64,000 nucleotides of DNA from CAZSBB01 sp964605235 (GTDB taxonomy: Bacteria; Planctomycetota; Phycisphaerae; Phycisphaerales; Phycisphaeraceae): contig CAZSBB010000005.1 in the NCBI GenBank assembly GCA_964605235.1, forward strand, positions 124,001 to 188,000. The letters run 5' to 3'. The position numbers and the translations under genes are program-made. The notes below the pieces were generated by a model that had not been told where the DNA came from, searched no databases, and saw only the letters and a program-made list of their open reading frames with translations. This document shows, piece by piece, positions 1-9,930 of the stretch. The number at the start of each line of letters is the position of its first letter. Positions within the stretch are counted from its first letter, which is position 1.

Positions 1-1
1 T

Positions 2-340
2 CTCAGCCAGAGCCCGGCGGTGCTGTTCGAGAACTGCACCATCAGCCTCGCGGATCGGCCATTGCTGCGCGGCAGTTGGGATCACCTGGGCCCGACCCGA
101 CTGGTGGGCAACCGGATCGTCAACGCTTCGGCCCCAGCGGTGCTCGAGTTGACCGCCGGCTCCAAACCTGCCGCCCGGGCTTCGCTCACGTTCGTGGATA
201 ATCAGGTGGAGCAACGCAGCGAATCAAGCGTCATCCGCACGCCGACCCCCGTATCGGAAACAATGAACCTCACACTGGCGGGCAACGCCGCGAATCGGCC
301 GCTGCTGCCCTCGGGCGTCGACGGGGCGGGGCAGCGATAA
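2..340 (+). CDS. C-terminal end of a probable right-handed beta-helix protein (5' truncated by window edge)
   Basis: The frame is open from base 2 to the TAA at 338-340, so the gene begins outside the window. The visible 112 residues show the spacing of short beta-strand turns typical of parallel beta-helix proteins: FENCTISL, LVGNRIVN and FVDNQVEQ, each with an Asn before or within a short strand. Such C-termini are common in polysaccharide lyases and in pectate-lyase-like proteins of unknown specificity. No catalytic residues can be judged from this fragment. It lies 22 bases before the next gene on the same strand and so probably belongs to the same operon. Family membership is inferred from the repeat pattern only; substrate unknown. 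Confidence 0.6.
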   Translation, partial: LSQSPAVLFENCTISLADRPLLRGSWDHLGPTRLVGNRIVNASAPAVLELTAGSKPAARASLTFVDNQVEQRSESSVIRTPTPVSETMNLTLAGNAANRPLLPSGVDGAGQR

Positions 341-362
341 TCGCCGCCCGTGAATTCAGGAA

Positions 363-2540
363 ATGCAAATGCGCGGAACGCCAGTGTCATTGCCGGAGTG
401 TGGATTGCTGTTGGGCACCGGCGTCTACGCGACTGCGGCCGACTACCTGCTGTCAACTCTCTACGCCCACCAGTTCTGGGTGCCTGAAACGAACCATCCG
501 CTGCAGATGCTCGACCGCGTGCTGCAGGACAATCAGGGCAATCTGGTTCAGCTCTGGGGCGGCGCCCGCGGGTATGCGCCGGCGACCTACGCGCTCTGGC
601 TCTACGCGCTGGATGAGATCGGCGTCAGCATCCCTGAACCCGACTGGCGGACCGGCCAGCATACCCGCGCCAGCGACTCGGAGATCCTGCGGCAACACCA
701 GGACCGCCTGGGGGCAGGCGCCCTGCGCTTCGTCAAGGCCGCCGCCCAGCGCGGGCTCTACAGCACCCTGATCTACGTCAACGCCCCGCCGCAGTGGTCC
801 AGACCCTTGCAGGACGTCGGCCACCATTACCTGGGTTACGACTACGGGGAGCGCTTCACCTTTCGCTTCGACGAACAATCACTGCAGGGGCAGAGGCTCG
901 AAGACATCTCGCTCACGACGCTGACGGACGACCTGATCCGGCGCGTGCGCGAAGTGGTCGACATACGCCACGCCGCCGGCTGGGGCAACGTGATGGCCAC
1001 CAGCCTCAACTTCTACATCGACTACGAGATTGTCGCCGGCACGGATATTCCCGTCATCGAGGACTTTGCCTTCAGTCACCTGAACTTTGCCTCGGCGTTG
1101 TCGCGCGGACTGTATCGGCAGTTCGAGCTGCCGCTCTGGGGCGCCCACCTGGCGCACGAGCACTACTCCTGGATTCCCTACCGCCATCCCCGCAAGTTTG
1201 AATTGCTCACGGCCGCCCTGTACCTCAAGTACATGGCCGGCTGCAAGATGATCATCAATGAAAGCGGCAACTGGCTCGTCGAGGGGAGCCTGTGTGAAGA
1301 CTCGCCGAAATTCGCCTTTCCCCGCGTGCCCCTGCCCCCGGGCGCCGTGGCGTGGAATGGGCAGAAGACCGTGGATCTCCTGCCCTTCATCCCCGCAGCG
1401 CGGGAGCATTATCACCAGGTCGGCTATGACTCACCGGTCTGTCGCCAGTATCGCCGGGTGATCTCGGACTTCTACGACTTCGTCAAGCAGCACGGCACGC
1501 CGCAGGGCCAGCCCGAAACCACGCTGGCGCTGGCGAAAGGCAATCTCGACCTGTGCGGACACCGCTACAGCCCCAACGCCGCGGTGGGAGGCGCGTACAC
1601 ACTGGCGGAAACCAATCCGCAATGGTTCGAAGGCGCCCCCGAGCGCGGCTGGGAGATCGCCAAAAACGTCTTCTACCCCCTCATGCCCGTGTTGGAGCCC
1701 TGCCCCAACCGCTTCCTCTCGGGCACCCCCTGGGGCATGGTGGACATCGTCACCTTCGCCAAGGACCAGATCACCGTCGATTTCCTGGTCCAGCACTACA
1801 AGGCGCTGTTGTTCACCGGTTGGAATACGGCTTCGGCAGCACAATATGAAATCCTGACGCAATACGTCACGCGCGGCGGCACGCTGTTCATCGGCTTGGC
1901 GCACCTGTCGACCAATGACCGGCGGAACTACGCCTCCTTCACCCGCGCCGAACTGGTGCATGGCGGTGATTTCTCTGCACTGTGCGGCCTGAAGATTGCC
2001 GGGCGCGGGCGGCGCATCTACTGGGCCACCGCGCCTGAGCACAACCGCGAACTGGGCTTCGCCTTTCCGCGCCGGTTCGGCATCATTCAGGCCTGTCTGG
2101 GTGAAATCGATATCGTCGCGCCTGACGTCGAGGCCCTCGTGGTCGATGACGAGCAGGCCCAGCCCGTACTGCTGCGCCGCCGGCTGGGCGCCGGCTGGGT
2201 CTATTTCCTCAACACCTGGGCTTACCCCGGCGCCGTGAATACGGACGAAGGTCCCGGCGCCACCACGGATTCCCCCGGGCTGATCGGTATGGTCTATCGG
2301 CACATCGCCCGCCGCTGCCGCGGCCGCGTGTGGATCAGCGATGACGGCGTGGAGCCGAGATGCGAATGCCGCTTCATCGCGTTCTCCTGGTTTCCAGAAG
2401 CCCAGCGTGTTTGTCTGTACAACATTGACGGCGAGCAACCGCATCGTTTCCAGCTTCACGGACTGGGACCCGTGCAGCACCTGGAGCTGGCGCCCGGCGC
2501 GTTTCGGATGTTCGAGGCCACGGCGGAAAGTGCGTCATGA
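363..2540 (+). CDS. Large glycoside-hydrolase-like protein with C-terminal GATase-like domain (function uncertain)
   Basis: A 725-residue protein without a signal peptide; AGGA lies four bases before the ATG. The first half reads like a TIM-barrel glycosidase: aromatic-rich segments, a barrel-strand-like NFYIDYEI and a possible acidic catalytic site in IINESGNW. The second half contains ALLFTGWN...YVTRGGTLFIG, the layout of the trimerisation/GATase-like domain that follows the barrel in GH42-type enzymes, and ends in a small beta domain. I do not recognise a named family with certainty. The next gene starts inside its stop codon (ATGA overlap), so the two are translationally coupled. A glycoside hydrolase is the best reading; reaction and substrate are unknown. 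Confidence 0.5.
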   Translation: MQMRGTPVSLPECGLLLGTGVYATAADYLLSTLYAHQFWVPETNHPLQMLDRVLQDNQGNLVQLWGGARGYAPATYALWLYALDEIGVSIPEPDWRTGQHTRASDSEILRQHQDRLGAGALRFVKAAAQRGLYSTLIYVNAPPQWSRPLQDVGHHYLGYDYGERFTFRFDEQSLQGQRLEDISLTTLTDDLIRRVREVVDIRHAAGWGNVMATSLNFYIDYEIVAGTDIPVIEDFAFSHLNFASALSRGLYRQFELPLWGAHLAHEHYSWIPYRHPRKFELLTAALYLKYMAGCKMIINESGNWLVEGSLCEDSPKFAFPRVPLPPGAVAWNGQKTVDLLPFIPAAREHYHQVGYDSPVCRQYRRVISDFYDFVKQHGTPQGQPETTLALAKGNLDLCGHRYSPNAAVGGAYTLAETNPQWFEGAPERGWEIAKNVFYPLMPVLEPCPNRFLSGTPWGMVDIVTFAKDQITVDFLVQHYKALLFTGWNTASAAQYEILTQYVTRGGTLFIGLAHLSTNDRRNYASFTRAELVHGGDFSALCGLKIAGRGRRIYWATAPEHNRELGFAFPRRFGIIQACLGEIDIVAPDVEALVVDDEQAQPVLLRRRLGAGWVYFLNTWAYPGAVNTDEGPGATTDSPGLIGMVYRHIARRCRGRVWISDDGVEPRCECRFIAFSWFPEAQRVCLYNIDGEQPHRFQLHGLGPVQHLELAPGAFRMFEATAESAS

Positions 2541-4453
2541 CACATCAGCACGTGATGGGCTGGACGCTCCTGGTGAACCTGATGCTCGTCGTCAGCGCGG
2601 CCGCACAGGTCGAATCCCTGGCGCCGGCGGAGCAGGAGGCGATCGCCGCCCGGTTGCCCCTGCGCGCCCAGGCGGCGGAGCCCCAACCGCTGCGCCAATT
2701 CCTGCGTCAGGCGCAGGCAGACCGCAGCACCGCCGCCCAGGCCACGGCGGTGCGTGTGGCGGAGGATGTCGCGGAACTCAAGCCCGCGGGGCAGGTCCGC
2801 CTGATCCATTACGCGGTGCCGGCGCTGAGCCCGTTGATGCGTCTGCCGGAAACGTACCCGATCGACGGCCGGTGCGGGGGCGAATTGCGCGTCATCGCCG
2901 CCCGCGACGAATATGAACCGACGTCCTTCCTGCTCTACGCCTTCGATGAGCTGCCCGCCGTCGAACTGGTCGTCAGCGACCTCCAGGGGCCCGGCGGCGC
3001 GGTGCTGAGCCGCGACCGCCTTGACTTGAAGGTCGTCAAGGTCTGGTACCAGAACGGCAACAGCTGGTACAGCTATTTCAGCGATGTCGGACTGCAACTG
3101 GTTCCCGAACTGCTGCTCAAGGATGAAAACCTGATCCGGGTGGATACGCAACGTGGCGCGAACTACGCGCGACTGCACGATGGCCCGGACGGGTTGCGCG
3201 AAGTCTGGATCAGCGCCCCGCGCGAACTGGACCGCGTCTTTGATCACTACGATCCGCGTTTCGCCGATGCGCCGACGCTGCAGCCGGTGCGGTTGAAGGC
3301 GGGGGAATTCAAGCAGTTTCTGCTGACCATCCACATCCCCGCCGATGTGCCGGCGGGCGTCTATCGCGGCCGCATCGACGTGCGTGACGCACAGCAAGAG
3401 CTCTATCGCATCCCGTTGCTTCTGCGGGTGCTGCCCTTCACGCTGCCGTTGCCCAAAACCCGATTTGACCCGGACCAGGATCTGTTGGTCAGTCTGATGC
3501 ACGCCTGGCCGCGCTTGCCGGTGGACCATCCGGCGTTCATGCCCACGCTGCGCAACCTGCGGGCGCACAATCTGCTGCACACCGGTCCGGGGCTCAACCC
3601 CGACGGCGGGCCGGAGGAAGTCGAGGAAATGGTGTGTCCGATGGTGGATGCCGGCTTTCAAACGCGACCCATCGTCAGCCGCCATGCCCTGCCGTCACTG
3701 GGGGCGCAGGATGCCACGCCCTTCACCTTCGATCAGTTGATGCGCATCCGCCGCGCCGCGGAACGCTGGCGCGAGTTTTATCTGCGCCGCTTCGGCCACA
3801 CCGATGTGTACCTGGGCTATGGCGATGAACCCACGCCGCAGTGGGTCATGAAAGCGCGCCGCCTGTGGCGCGTCGTCCATGAACAGGGCCTGAAGGTGCA
3901 GATCGCCGGGCACGAGCACCTGTTCACCAAAGCCGGCTACATCCTGGATTACCGCCAGGCCGGCGCCGCCCCGACCGATGAAGAGCAGGCGAAACACCGC
4001 CGGGCGCTGGGCCACGGCTATATCAGCTTCTACGCCAACCAGCACACCGGCGTGGAAAACCCCGACTTTGTCCGACGCCAGCATGGCTTGCTCACCTATC
4101 TCGCAGGCTACTCGGCGATTCACAATTACGCGTTCTACTACGGACCGTGGAACGACCTGGCGCTCGAACTCTACAAACCCATGGTGCTGGCGTATCCCAT
4201 CAGTCACGGCCTGATCGACACCCTGGCCTGGGAGGGCTTTCGCGAGGCGGTTGATGACATCCGCTACGCCACGCTGCTGAACCAGCTGGCACGCACCGCC
4301 ATCGCCAGCGGTCAACTCGACCGGGTCTACGCCGGGCGCAAGACGCTGCAATGGATGGAGCTGATGGACGGCACCCGCTCCGACCTGGATGCGGTGCGGC
4401 TGGAGATGATCGACCGCATGTTGCAGTTGACCCGCATGCAAGAGGCTCAGTGA
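2537..4453 (+). CDS. Secreted GH123/DUF4091-like glycoside hydrolase
   Basis: 638 residues, beginning with a Sec-type signal peptide (hydrophobic GWTLLVNLMLVVSAAA, residues 8-23). The middle contains EYEPTSFLLYAF, the entry into the beta domain that precedes the barrel in DUF4091/GH123 proteins, followed by a barrel with YLGYGDEP, which carries an adjacent Asp-Glu pair like that used in substrate-assisted hexosaminidase catalysis. The C-terminal FREAVDDIRYATLL matches the usual helical end of the family. GH123 members characterised elsewhere are beta-N-acetylgalactosaminidases, but many DUF4091 proteins are uncharacterised, so the sugar is not assigned. Its start overlaps the preceding stop codon and the next gene follows after four bases. 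Confidence 0.65.
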   Translation: MTHQHVMGWTLLVNLMLVVSAAAQVESLAPAEQEAIAARLPLRAQAAEPQPLRQFLRQAQADRSTAAQATAVRVAEDVAELKPAGQVRLIHYAVPALSPLMRLPETYPIDGRCGGELRVIAARDEYEPTSFLLYAFDELPAVELVVSDLQGPGGAVLSRDRLDLKVVKVWYQNGNSWYSYFSDVGLQLVPELLLKDENLIRVDTQRGANYARLHDGPDGLREVWISAPRELDRVFDHYDPRFADAPTLQPVRLKAGEFKQFLLTIHIPADVPAGVYRGRIDVRDAQQELYRIPLLLRVLPFTLPLPKTRFDPDQDLLVSLMHAWPRLPVDHPAFMPTLRNLRAHNLLHTGPGLNPDGGPEEVEEMVCPMVDAGFQTRPIVSRHALPSLGAQDATPFTFDQLMRIRRAAERWREFYLRRFGHTDVYLGYGDEPTPQWVMKARRLWRVVHEQGLKVQIAGHEHLFTKAGYILDYRQAGAAPTDEEQAKHRRALGHGYISFYANQHTGVENPDFVRRQHGLLTYLAGYSAIHNYAFYYGPWNDLALELYKPMVLAYPISHGLIDTLAWEGFREAVDDIRYATLLNQLARTAIASGQLDRVYAGRKTLQWMELMDGTRSDLDAVRLEMIDRMLQLTRMQEAQ

Positions 4454-4457
4454 CGCC

Positions 4458-6719
4458 ATGCTCTCACCCCACCCCTACCGCGGACTCGCACTGCTCGCGC
4501 TGCTGGTGACCGGAGCGTTGGCGCAGGCGCCGGCCCCGCAGGTCCGCGAAGTGCAGCAGAAAGTGCAGCGGCGGCAGTTCGCGCCCGCGGCGGCGCAAGC
4601 TGAGCAGTTGCTGGCCGAGACGGCGCTCACCGCTCCTCAACGCGCCGCGGTGCTCCAGGCGCTGGCCACCGCGCGCGGCGCGCTGGAGGGCCCCGACGCC
4701 GCGATCAGCATCCATGAGCGCATCGTGCGCGATCCCGATCTCGCCAATGCCGCCCGGATCGACGCGCTGCGGGACATCTCCGAGTTGCAGATCGGACAGC
4801 AGGCGGGCAAGGATCTGGTTGCGATGGACCTGGGACCGGCGATGGCGACGCTCCAGCGGGCCTTGACCCTGGCGGACTTGAACCCGGACGACCGGGCCGC
4901 CGCGCTGCTGAATCTGGGCGATCTGTGCCAGCGGCGTGACGCGTTCGACGAAGCGGACGGATACTACGCGACCGCGGCGGCGCTGCCGTTGAGTGATCAG
5001 ATGCGCCTGCGGGTCATGCGGGCGGCCGCGAGTCTGCTGGTGAGCCGGGGCGCGGTGGAGCGCGGCCTGGCGCTCTGCCGCGAACAGGGCATCGACTTGA
5101 TCGACTTCTGCCGCAGCCAGGGGCTGACAACCGCGTTGCACGCCCAGTGCTTAAGTGTGCTGGAGGACGCCAGTCAACCTGACCCCGCCCGGTGGCGGGC
5201 GTTTGCGCAGCTGCCGGTGTTGCGTACGACACCGCCGGATGTACCCGCGCTGGCGGCGTTGGGTGAGCGGCATCTGCCGGCGCTGGTCGCCCAGGACCCG
5301 AACCGGGCCCTCCTGCTGCTGACCCAGTTCAAGCGGATCGAGGTTGACCGTTATCCGCAATTCGTGGCCTGGTTGAGTCCGATGCTCCTGGCGGCGCCGC
5401 GGCTGAAGGCCACTGACCGTGAAGTGGTGTACCTGGCATGGGTCGACGCTCAGGGGCTCACGGGCGGCGCTGCCGCAGCCGTCGAGTCCGCGCGTCAGGC
5501 CGGCGCGGATGTCACGATCTCGCCGGCGCGGCGGTTGTGGGCGCAGCTCCTCGTACAAGCCCTCACGTCAGCAGGCGATGTCCAGCGCCTGCTGGACCGC
5601 GAACCTCAGCTTTCGGCGAAAGACCAGTCGGACGCGCTGCTGGCGGCAGGTCGCTCGGCGTTGCGCGCCGGCGAGGAAGCCGCGGCCCGGGCGCTGCTGG
5701 CTAAGCAACAGGCGCGCTTCGCCGCGCCGCCGCGGGCGCAAGTGGCGTGCATCTATGTCGATCGCGCTCCGGCGGACATCGGCGAATGGCTCAGTTCACC
5801 CCTGTTGCACGAGGCACAGGGACACGCGACGCTTGCCCGGCCCTACGGCGACAACCTGAGCCAACTCGTGGCGACCGACGCAGCCATGACCGGGCGCGAC
5901 GCCGCTGATCAGGCGGCGCAGGTGCGCGACGACGCCCAGACGGATCTGCACGTCGTATGCGACCCCCAGGGGCTGCATCTGTTTCTGCAGTCTCGTGATG
6001 CACAAGTGGAACACGTGCTGGCGGGCCGCGAGCGCGGCGGCAGCTTCGAGATGTATCTGGCGCCCGGCGCTCGCCAGCCCTACTACACGCTGCTGGGCCA
6101 ATTGCCCGCCGGCAAGTTCACGCCCGATCGCTTCGTGACCAGTTATCCCAATCTCACCTTCCGCGCGGTGTCCGAACAGGATGGCACGTTCCGTCAGCAG
6201 GTGCGCGTGATGCCCGACGGTTACGCGGTCTACCTGTTCTTTTCCTGGCAGGCCTTTCACGACAAACTGCCCCACGCCCAGACGGCCTGGCCGTTCGAGG
6301 TGATTCGCTGGACTCGCAGCGGGGGCTTTTCATTCGCCGGCAGCCGCTCGGTGCACCACCGCAGCAGTTGGGGCGAAATTGTGTTTACGGGTCTGCTGGA
6401 CGTGCACCGGCAGCGCATGCGTCGCCAGGTGTTGTTCGCAGCGGCGCAGCGCTATCGTGCCGCCCGCGGCATGACTGGAAGCCTGGGCGCGTGGCTGGAC
6501 CCGGAGTTGGGCGATCCGCAGTTCTACCGCACGGTGCTCCAGCCGCGGGTCGAACGGTTCGACGCGATACTGCAACAGATATCGCCGCAGATGACCGATG
6601 CCCAGGTGGACCAGGCTTATCTCGATGCGGTTCCCTTCTGGATGGATATGGAAGCACACCTCGGCGCACTGCGTCGCGCCTGGCTGGAAGCGCGGCTGTT
6701 TCACCATGAGGCGCCATGA
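4458..6719 (+). CDS. Secreted TPR-like repeat protein with C-terminal CBM9-like domain
   Basis: 753 residues with a signal peptide (RGLALLALLVTGALAQA, cleavage likely near residue 22). Residues about 25-400 are Ala/Leu-rich paired helices resembling tetratricopeptide repeats. After about residue 440 comes a beta-rich region, with segments such as LHVVCDPQGLHLFLQSRD and GGSFEMYLAP, that resembles the family 9 carbohydrate-binding/DOMON fold, then a helical tail. Probably an exported carbohydrate-binding scaffold of the operon rather than an enzyme; no catalytic motif was seen. It is last in the rightward run and faces the leftward operon that ends at 6777. The 57-base gap holds only a 5-bp GC stem (6732-6746) with no T-run, so no convincing terminator. 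Confidence 0.5.
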   Translation: MLSPHPYRGLALLALLVTGALAQAPAPQVREVQQKVQRRQFAPAAAQAEQLLAETALTAPQRAAVLQALATARGALEGPDAAISIHERIVRDPDLANAARIDALRDISELQIGQQAGKDLVAMDLGPAMATLQRALTLADLNPDDRAAALLNLGDLCQRRDAFDEADGYYATAAALPLSDQMRLRVMRAAASLLVSRGAVERGLALCREQGIDLIDFCRSQGLTTALHAQCLSVLEDASQPDPARWRAFAQLPVLRTTPPDVPALAALGERHLPALVAQDPNRALLLLTQFKRIEVDRYPQFVAWLSPMLLAAPRLKATDREVVYLAWVDAQGLTGGAAAAVESARQAGADVTISPARRLWAQLLVQALTSAGDVQRLLDREPQLSAKDQSDALLAAGRSALRAGEEAAARALLAKQQARFAAPPRAQVACIYVDRAPADIGEWLSSPLLHEAQGHATLARPYGDNLSQLVATDAAMTGRDAADQAAQVRDDAQTDLHVVCDPQGLHLFLQSRDAQVEHVLAGRERGGSFEMYLAPGARQPYYTLLGQLPAGKFTPDRFVTSYPNLTFRAVSEQDGTFRQQVRVMPDGYAVYLFFSWQAFHDKLPHAQTAWPFEVIRWTRSGGFSFAGSRSVHHRSSWGEIVFTGLLDVHRQRMRRQVLFAAAQRYRAARGMTGSLGAWLDPELGDPQFYRTVLQPRVERFDAILQQISPQMTDAQVDQAYLDAVPFWMDMEAHLGALRRAWLEARLFHHEAP

Positions 6720-6776
6720 GCAGCAGGCAGCGTGCGTCAGCCGCACTGGGCGTTTCCGAGCCGCCCGGCAGCAGAT

Positions 6777-7745
6777 TCACGGGCCGATCAACCGCCCCTG
6801 GGCGTGATTCCACAGGTTATGACCCCAGGAAAGCAGCGGGATGAACGAGTAGACCGACAGCTGCTGCTGGCTCTGGCCGTCCAGACGGACCAGCATCAGG
6901 CGAATGGTCTGGCCGGCTTGTGGCGTGGCCCAGTGGTACTCGGGCAGTTGCGCGAACGGCACCGCGACTTCCACGCTGTAGCCGGCATCGCGATCGGCGG
7001 CATCGTTCAGCGTGCCCCGCACCTGCACGCCGTACTTCAACCCCTCCATGTCGAACTCCGGCCTGGTGACCGGCCCCCAGCCGTTCATCTTCTTGGCCTG
7101 CAACCCGTCGTAGACCGAACCGCTGGGACTGATGATGATCTCCCAGTAAATGCCGGTCTCCAGTCGCGGCAGGATGAACATCTCCACGCAGTCGGCGGAG
7201 TAGATCGACCCGTCGCGCTCGAACGTCGGAGCTTGCACGTCGGCGTCGCCGCACTCGAAGGCGAAGTAGAGATACTGCCGATCCCATAGCACCTTCCAGA
7301 CGGTGGCGCCCGGCGCGCGCTCGGTGCTGCCCAGCCGGTACATCTGGTCAAAGCTGGCTGCGTTCTGCCACGCCGGGTCGTCCAGCACTCCATCGATACG
7401 GGGCGAAGCGGCGGCGAAGGGAATGTCGAACGTCGGTGGCGTTGGCCAGGTCGGCCCCGCCTGGGCCTGCTCAAGGCGCTTCTGGAAATAGCGGCGTGCG
7501 GCGGCGAGCTCGGCTTCGGTCGCCGGCTGCGCGCGGCGCAGCATCTGGACGAAGTTCTGCCGACCGGCGGCGTGAAACGTGCTCTCCATGGCGGGAGTGT
7601 TCACCGCGGCGCGGGCTGCCTGCTCGAACTCCGCCAGGAGCAACAGATCCGCCTGCGCCTGCTCGCCTGCCTCGGGCAGCTTGGCGCATCCGCACGCCAG
7701 CATGACGATGAGCATGCTGACCGCCGTCACGACTTGGAACCTCAT
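6777..7745 (-). CDS. Lipoprotein with CBM9-like carbohydrate-binding domain
   Basis: 322 residues. The N-terminus has a hydrophobic stretch ending in MLACGC, compatible with a lipoprotein cleavage site before a Cys at residue 18 or 20. Residues about 105-320 are a CBM9-like module: SPRIDGVLDDPAWQ opens the domain, VWKVLWDRQYLYFAFEC is the second strand pair, and DCVEMFILP and YSVEVAVPF are the later strands. Such modules are widespread in polysaccharide-degradation loci and bind glycan ends; here it would hold substrate at a membrane. Its start overlaps the stop of the upstream GH35-like gene by four bases, making it the last gene of the leftward operon. Binding specificity cannot be read from sequence. 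Confidence 0.65.
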   Translation of the reverse strand: MRFQVVTAVSMLIVMLACGCAKLPEAGEQAQADLLLLAEFEQAARAAVNTPAMESTFHAAGRQNFVQMLRRAQPATEAELAAARRYFQKRLEQAQAGPTWPTPPTFDIPFAAASPRIDGVLDDPAWQNAASFDQMYRLGSTERAPGATVWKVLWDRQYLYFAFECGDADVQAPTFERDGSIYSADCVEMFILPRLETGIYWEIIISPSGSVYDGLQAKKMNGWGPVTRPEFDMEGLKYGVQVRGTLNDAADRDAGYSVEVAVPFAQLPEYHWATPQAGQTIRLMLVRLDGQSQQQLSVYSFIPLLSWGHNLWNHAQGRLIGP

Positions 7746-9916
7746 CGCTTCACTTCCAGCAGATAGATGGATGCCGACTTGCGATCCACATCAACGGTGA
7801 CCCGGCCGCCCTTGACCGCGTGACGCTCCTGCGTGTCCAGATCCAACAAAGCCTCGGCCGGCACGCCCAGCGTGAGCTTGAACCGCGCCGCCTCGGCGTG
7901 ATGGTTCAGCACGAACAGCACGCACGAGCCGCCGTCCGGCGACTCGTGCAGCACCGCCGACGCCAGCAGGCGCTCCTGCGTGTGAAGCGCGTGACCGCCG
8001 CCCTTGGCCCAATCGACATACTGCACAGGCGACTCGGCTTCCAGGCGCACCGCCGGGCGCGGTACATGACGCCTGACCAGGTGCGCGACAACTTTCCGGC
8101 TGTCGGGGGACTCCTGCTCGGCGTCGTCCTGCCCCAGCCACGCGGCGCAATGGACCACAGCGCCTTTGCCGAGTTTGCCGCCCGGCTTGCTCAGGCCCAG
8201 GAAGCGCAAGGCTCGTCCGGTCTCATCGAGACTGGGCCAGACGCCGCTGACCACCAGCACGCCGCCGCGCTGCACATAACGCTTGAGGGCGGTGTTCGTC
8301 GCCCGCGACACCACCGGCGAACCTGGCAGGAACACCAGCGGATACGCGCTCAGCGGCTGGGCGTCATGCCGCACGTCGATCACGCCCGGCTGCACGCCGG
8401 CCTGCTCGATGAGCCGGAACAGGCCGTAGTATTCCTTTGACGCCTTGCCCGCCTCGACCCCCGCCAGCGTGGGCTTGCCAACATACTGATCGTTGTCGGC
8501 ACAGGGCGACGGATCACCAATGGCGGTGTGCTGGTGCATCGCCAGGTCATAGACGATGCCCACATCCGTCCGCGGCTGCAACTGATCCCAGTGGGGAATC
8601 CGCTCAAACAAGAGGCGCGGCGTCTGCTGCAGCACCGCGAGGCTCGGGCGCGGATGGCCATGGCTGCTGACGGGCGCGTCGCCCCAGCAGTCGCGGTCGT
8701 GGAACATGAACCACTCGATGCTCTTGCAGCCCTGCGCCAGGGCGCAGCGCGCCATGAAGCGCATGTGGTCGTCGCTGACCCGGCTGGTCTTGGAAAGGTC
8801 CTTATTCCATGTGCCGCTCATGAACTCGGCCGACCAGGTGTAGTGCAGGCTCGCGTTCATCAGTTTGAGCACCCGCGCCATGGAGTGGTAGCCGGAATAG
8901 CTCATGAACGCGCCGCGGTAGAAGTCATAGCCCACCACGCCCGGGCCGCTCTTGCTGGAGACGGCCTGCTCGAACGCCGGCATCCGCGTGGGCACGCCTT
9001 CGGGCAGGTGCGGGTTGAAGTTGGTCATGAACCGGAACGTGTCGCTGTTGTGGATGCCGTGGGCCTCGTGCATTTCCCGCAGCACGGCGATGTAGCGGCA
9101 CATGACCCAGGTCTTGAACTCGATCCAGTCGGTGTACCACGCCAGGTCGCGGCCGACGGCGGCGGGCACCTGGCGCGGCGGCTGCACGTCCTCGAGCGCC
9201 TGCAGCTTGCGCCCGTAGGCATTGGCGAGCGCTTTGGCCGAACCGTATTTCTCGCGCAGAAACTGGTGGTAGTAGCCGCCCGGGGCGACGTTGACCGGGT
9301 TGTAGTCGCTGTCCAGGAACGAATCCTTGACGATGTAGCTGATCTCATTGTCGAGATTCATCATGGTGATGAACCCCCCCCGGAAGTTTCCCTTGGCGTC
9401 GGCACGGCGGACGCGCGGGGCGACGATGGGATCGACCGCAGCGAACCAGTGCCTGACCAGTTCCAGGTAATGCGGGTGCAGGTAGCTGGGCTGGGAGCCT
9501 TCGCGCTTGCCGATCCAGTAGCCCTGGGTGGTGCGGTTCTGGTGGTCCCAGACCATGAGCGCCGGATCGCCGCAGACCAGCCATTGCGGGTAACCGCCGT
9601 ACGCCATTTCGTTGCAGCAGAACGGCCCGCAACGGAAGTTGAGCAGCAGGTCATGCTTCTCGACGAGGTTGAGGAAGCGCATCAGGTTGAGCCGTGGATC
9701 GGTTCGACCGGTGAAGTCGAACCGGCCGGCGGGATGCTTGCGGTCCGGCGGGCCGACCAGGTGGGTGCCCCACTGCACATAGGTGGTGACGCAGCGCAGG
9801 CCGGTGTCTTTGAAGCGGCGGATGATGGTTTCCCAGTAGCGCGGCTCAAGCCGGAAGTACTGGATTTCCGCGCCGAACACGTCCAATGAAGCAGGGTTGG
9901 CCATGGGATCAGTCAT
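7742..9916 (-). CDS. GH35-like (clan GH-A) beta-galactosidase-type glycoside hydrolase
   Basis: 724 residues, no signal peptide. The N-terminal barrel begins FGAEIQYFRLEPRYWETIIRR, close to the GH35 opening (motif around G.x.H.x.R.P..W), and has NLDNEISY at residues 187-194, where N190-E191 match the acid/base Asn-Glu of clan A. A GATase-like segment with YVQRGGVLVVSG occurs near residues 560-580, followed by a beta domain, as in GH42. Start choice is ambiguous: AGGA lies almost on top of the ATG at 9916, while an in-frame ATG at 9904 has the same AGGA 12 bases upstream. The preceding intergenic segment carries a palindromic element shared with the GntR promoter at 31.5 kb. Beta-galactosidase activity is the likeliest, but unproven. 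Confidence 0.65.
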   Translation of the reverse strand: MTDPMANPASLDVFGAEIQYFRLEPRYWETIIRRFKDTGLRCVTTYVQWGTHLVGPPDRKHPAGRFDFTGRTDPRLNLMRFLNLVEKHDLLLNFRCGPFCCNEMAYGGYPQWLVCGDPALMVWDHQNRTTQGYWIGKREGSQPSYLHPHYLELVRHWFAAVDPIVAPRVRRADAKGNFRGGFITMMNLDNEISYIVKDSFLDSDYNPVNVAPGGYYHQFLREKYGSAKALANAYGRKLQALEDVQPPRQVPAAVGRDLAWYTDWIEFKTWVMCRYIAVLREMHEAHGIHNSDTFRFMTNFNPHLPEGVPTRMPAFEQAVSSKSGPGVVGYDFYRGAFMSYSGYHSMARVLKLMNASLHYTWSAEFMSGTWNKDLSKTSRVSDDHMRFMARCALAQGCKSIEWFMFHDRDCWGDAPVSSHGHPRPSLAVLQQTPRLLFERIPHWDQLQPRTDVGIVYDLAMHQHTAIGDPSPCADNDQYVGKPTLAGVEAGKASKEYYGLFRLIEQAGVQPGVIDVRHDAQPLSAYPLVFLPGSPVVSRATNTALKRYVQRGGVLVVSGVWPSLDETGRALRFLGLSKPGGKLGKGAVVHCAAWLGQDDAEQESPDSRKVVAHLVRRHVPRPAVRLEAESPVQYVDWAKGGGHALHTQERLLASAVLHESPDGGSCVLFVLNHHAEAARFKLTLGVPAEALLDLDTQERHAVKGGRVTVDVDRKSASIYLLEVKR

Positions 9917-9930
9917 TCCTGGCGGGTGTT

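Noticed and set aside
6720..6776. Transcription terminator between the convergent genes at 6719 and 6777
   Set aside because: Only a 5-bp stem (GTGCG/CGCAC, 6732-6746) is present and no T-run follows on either strand.
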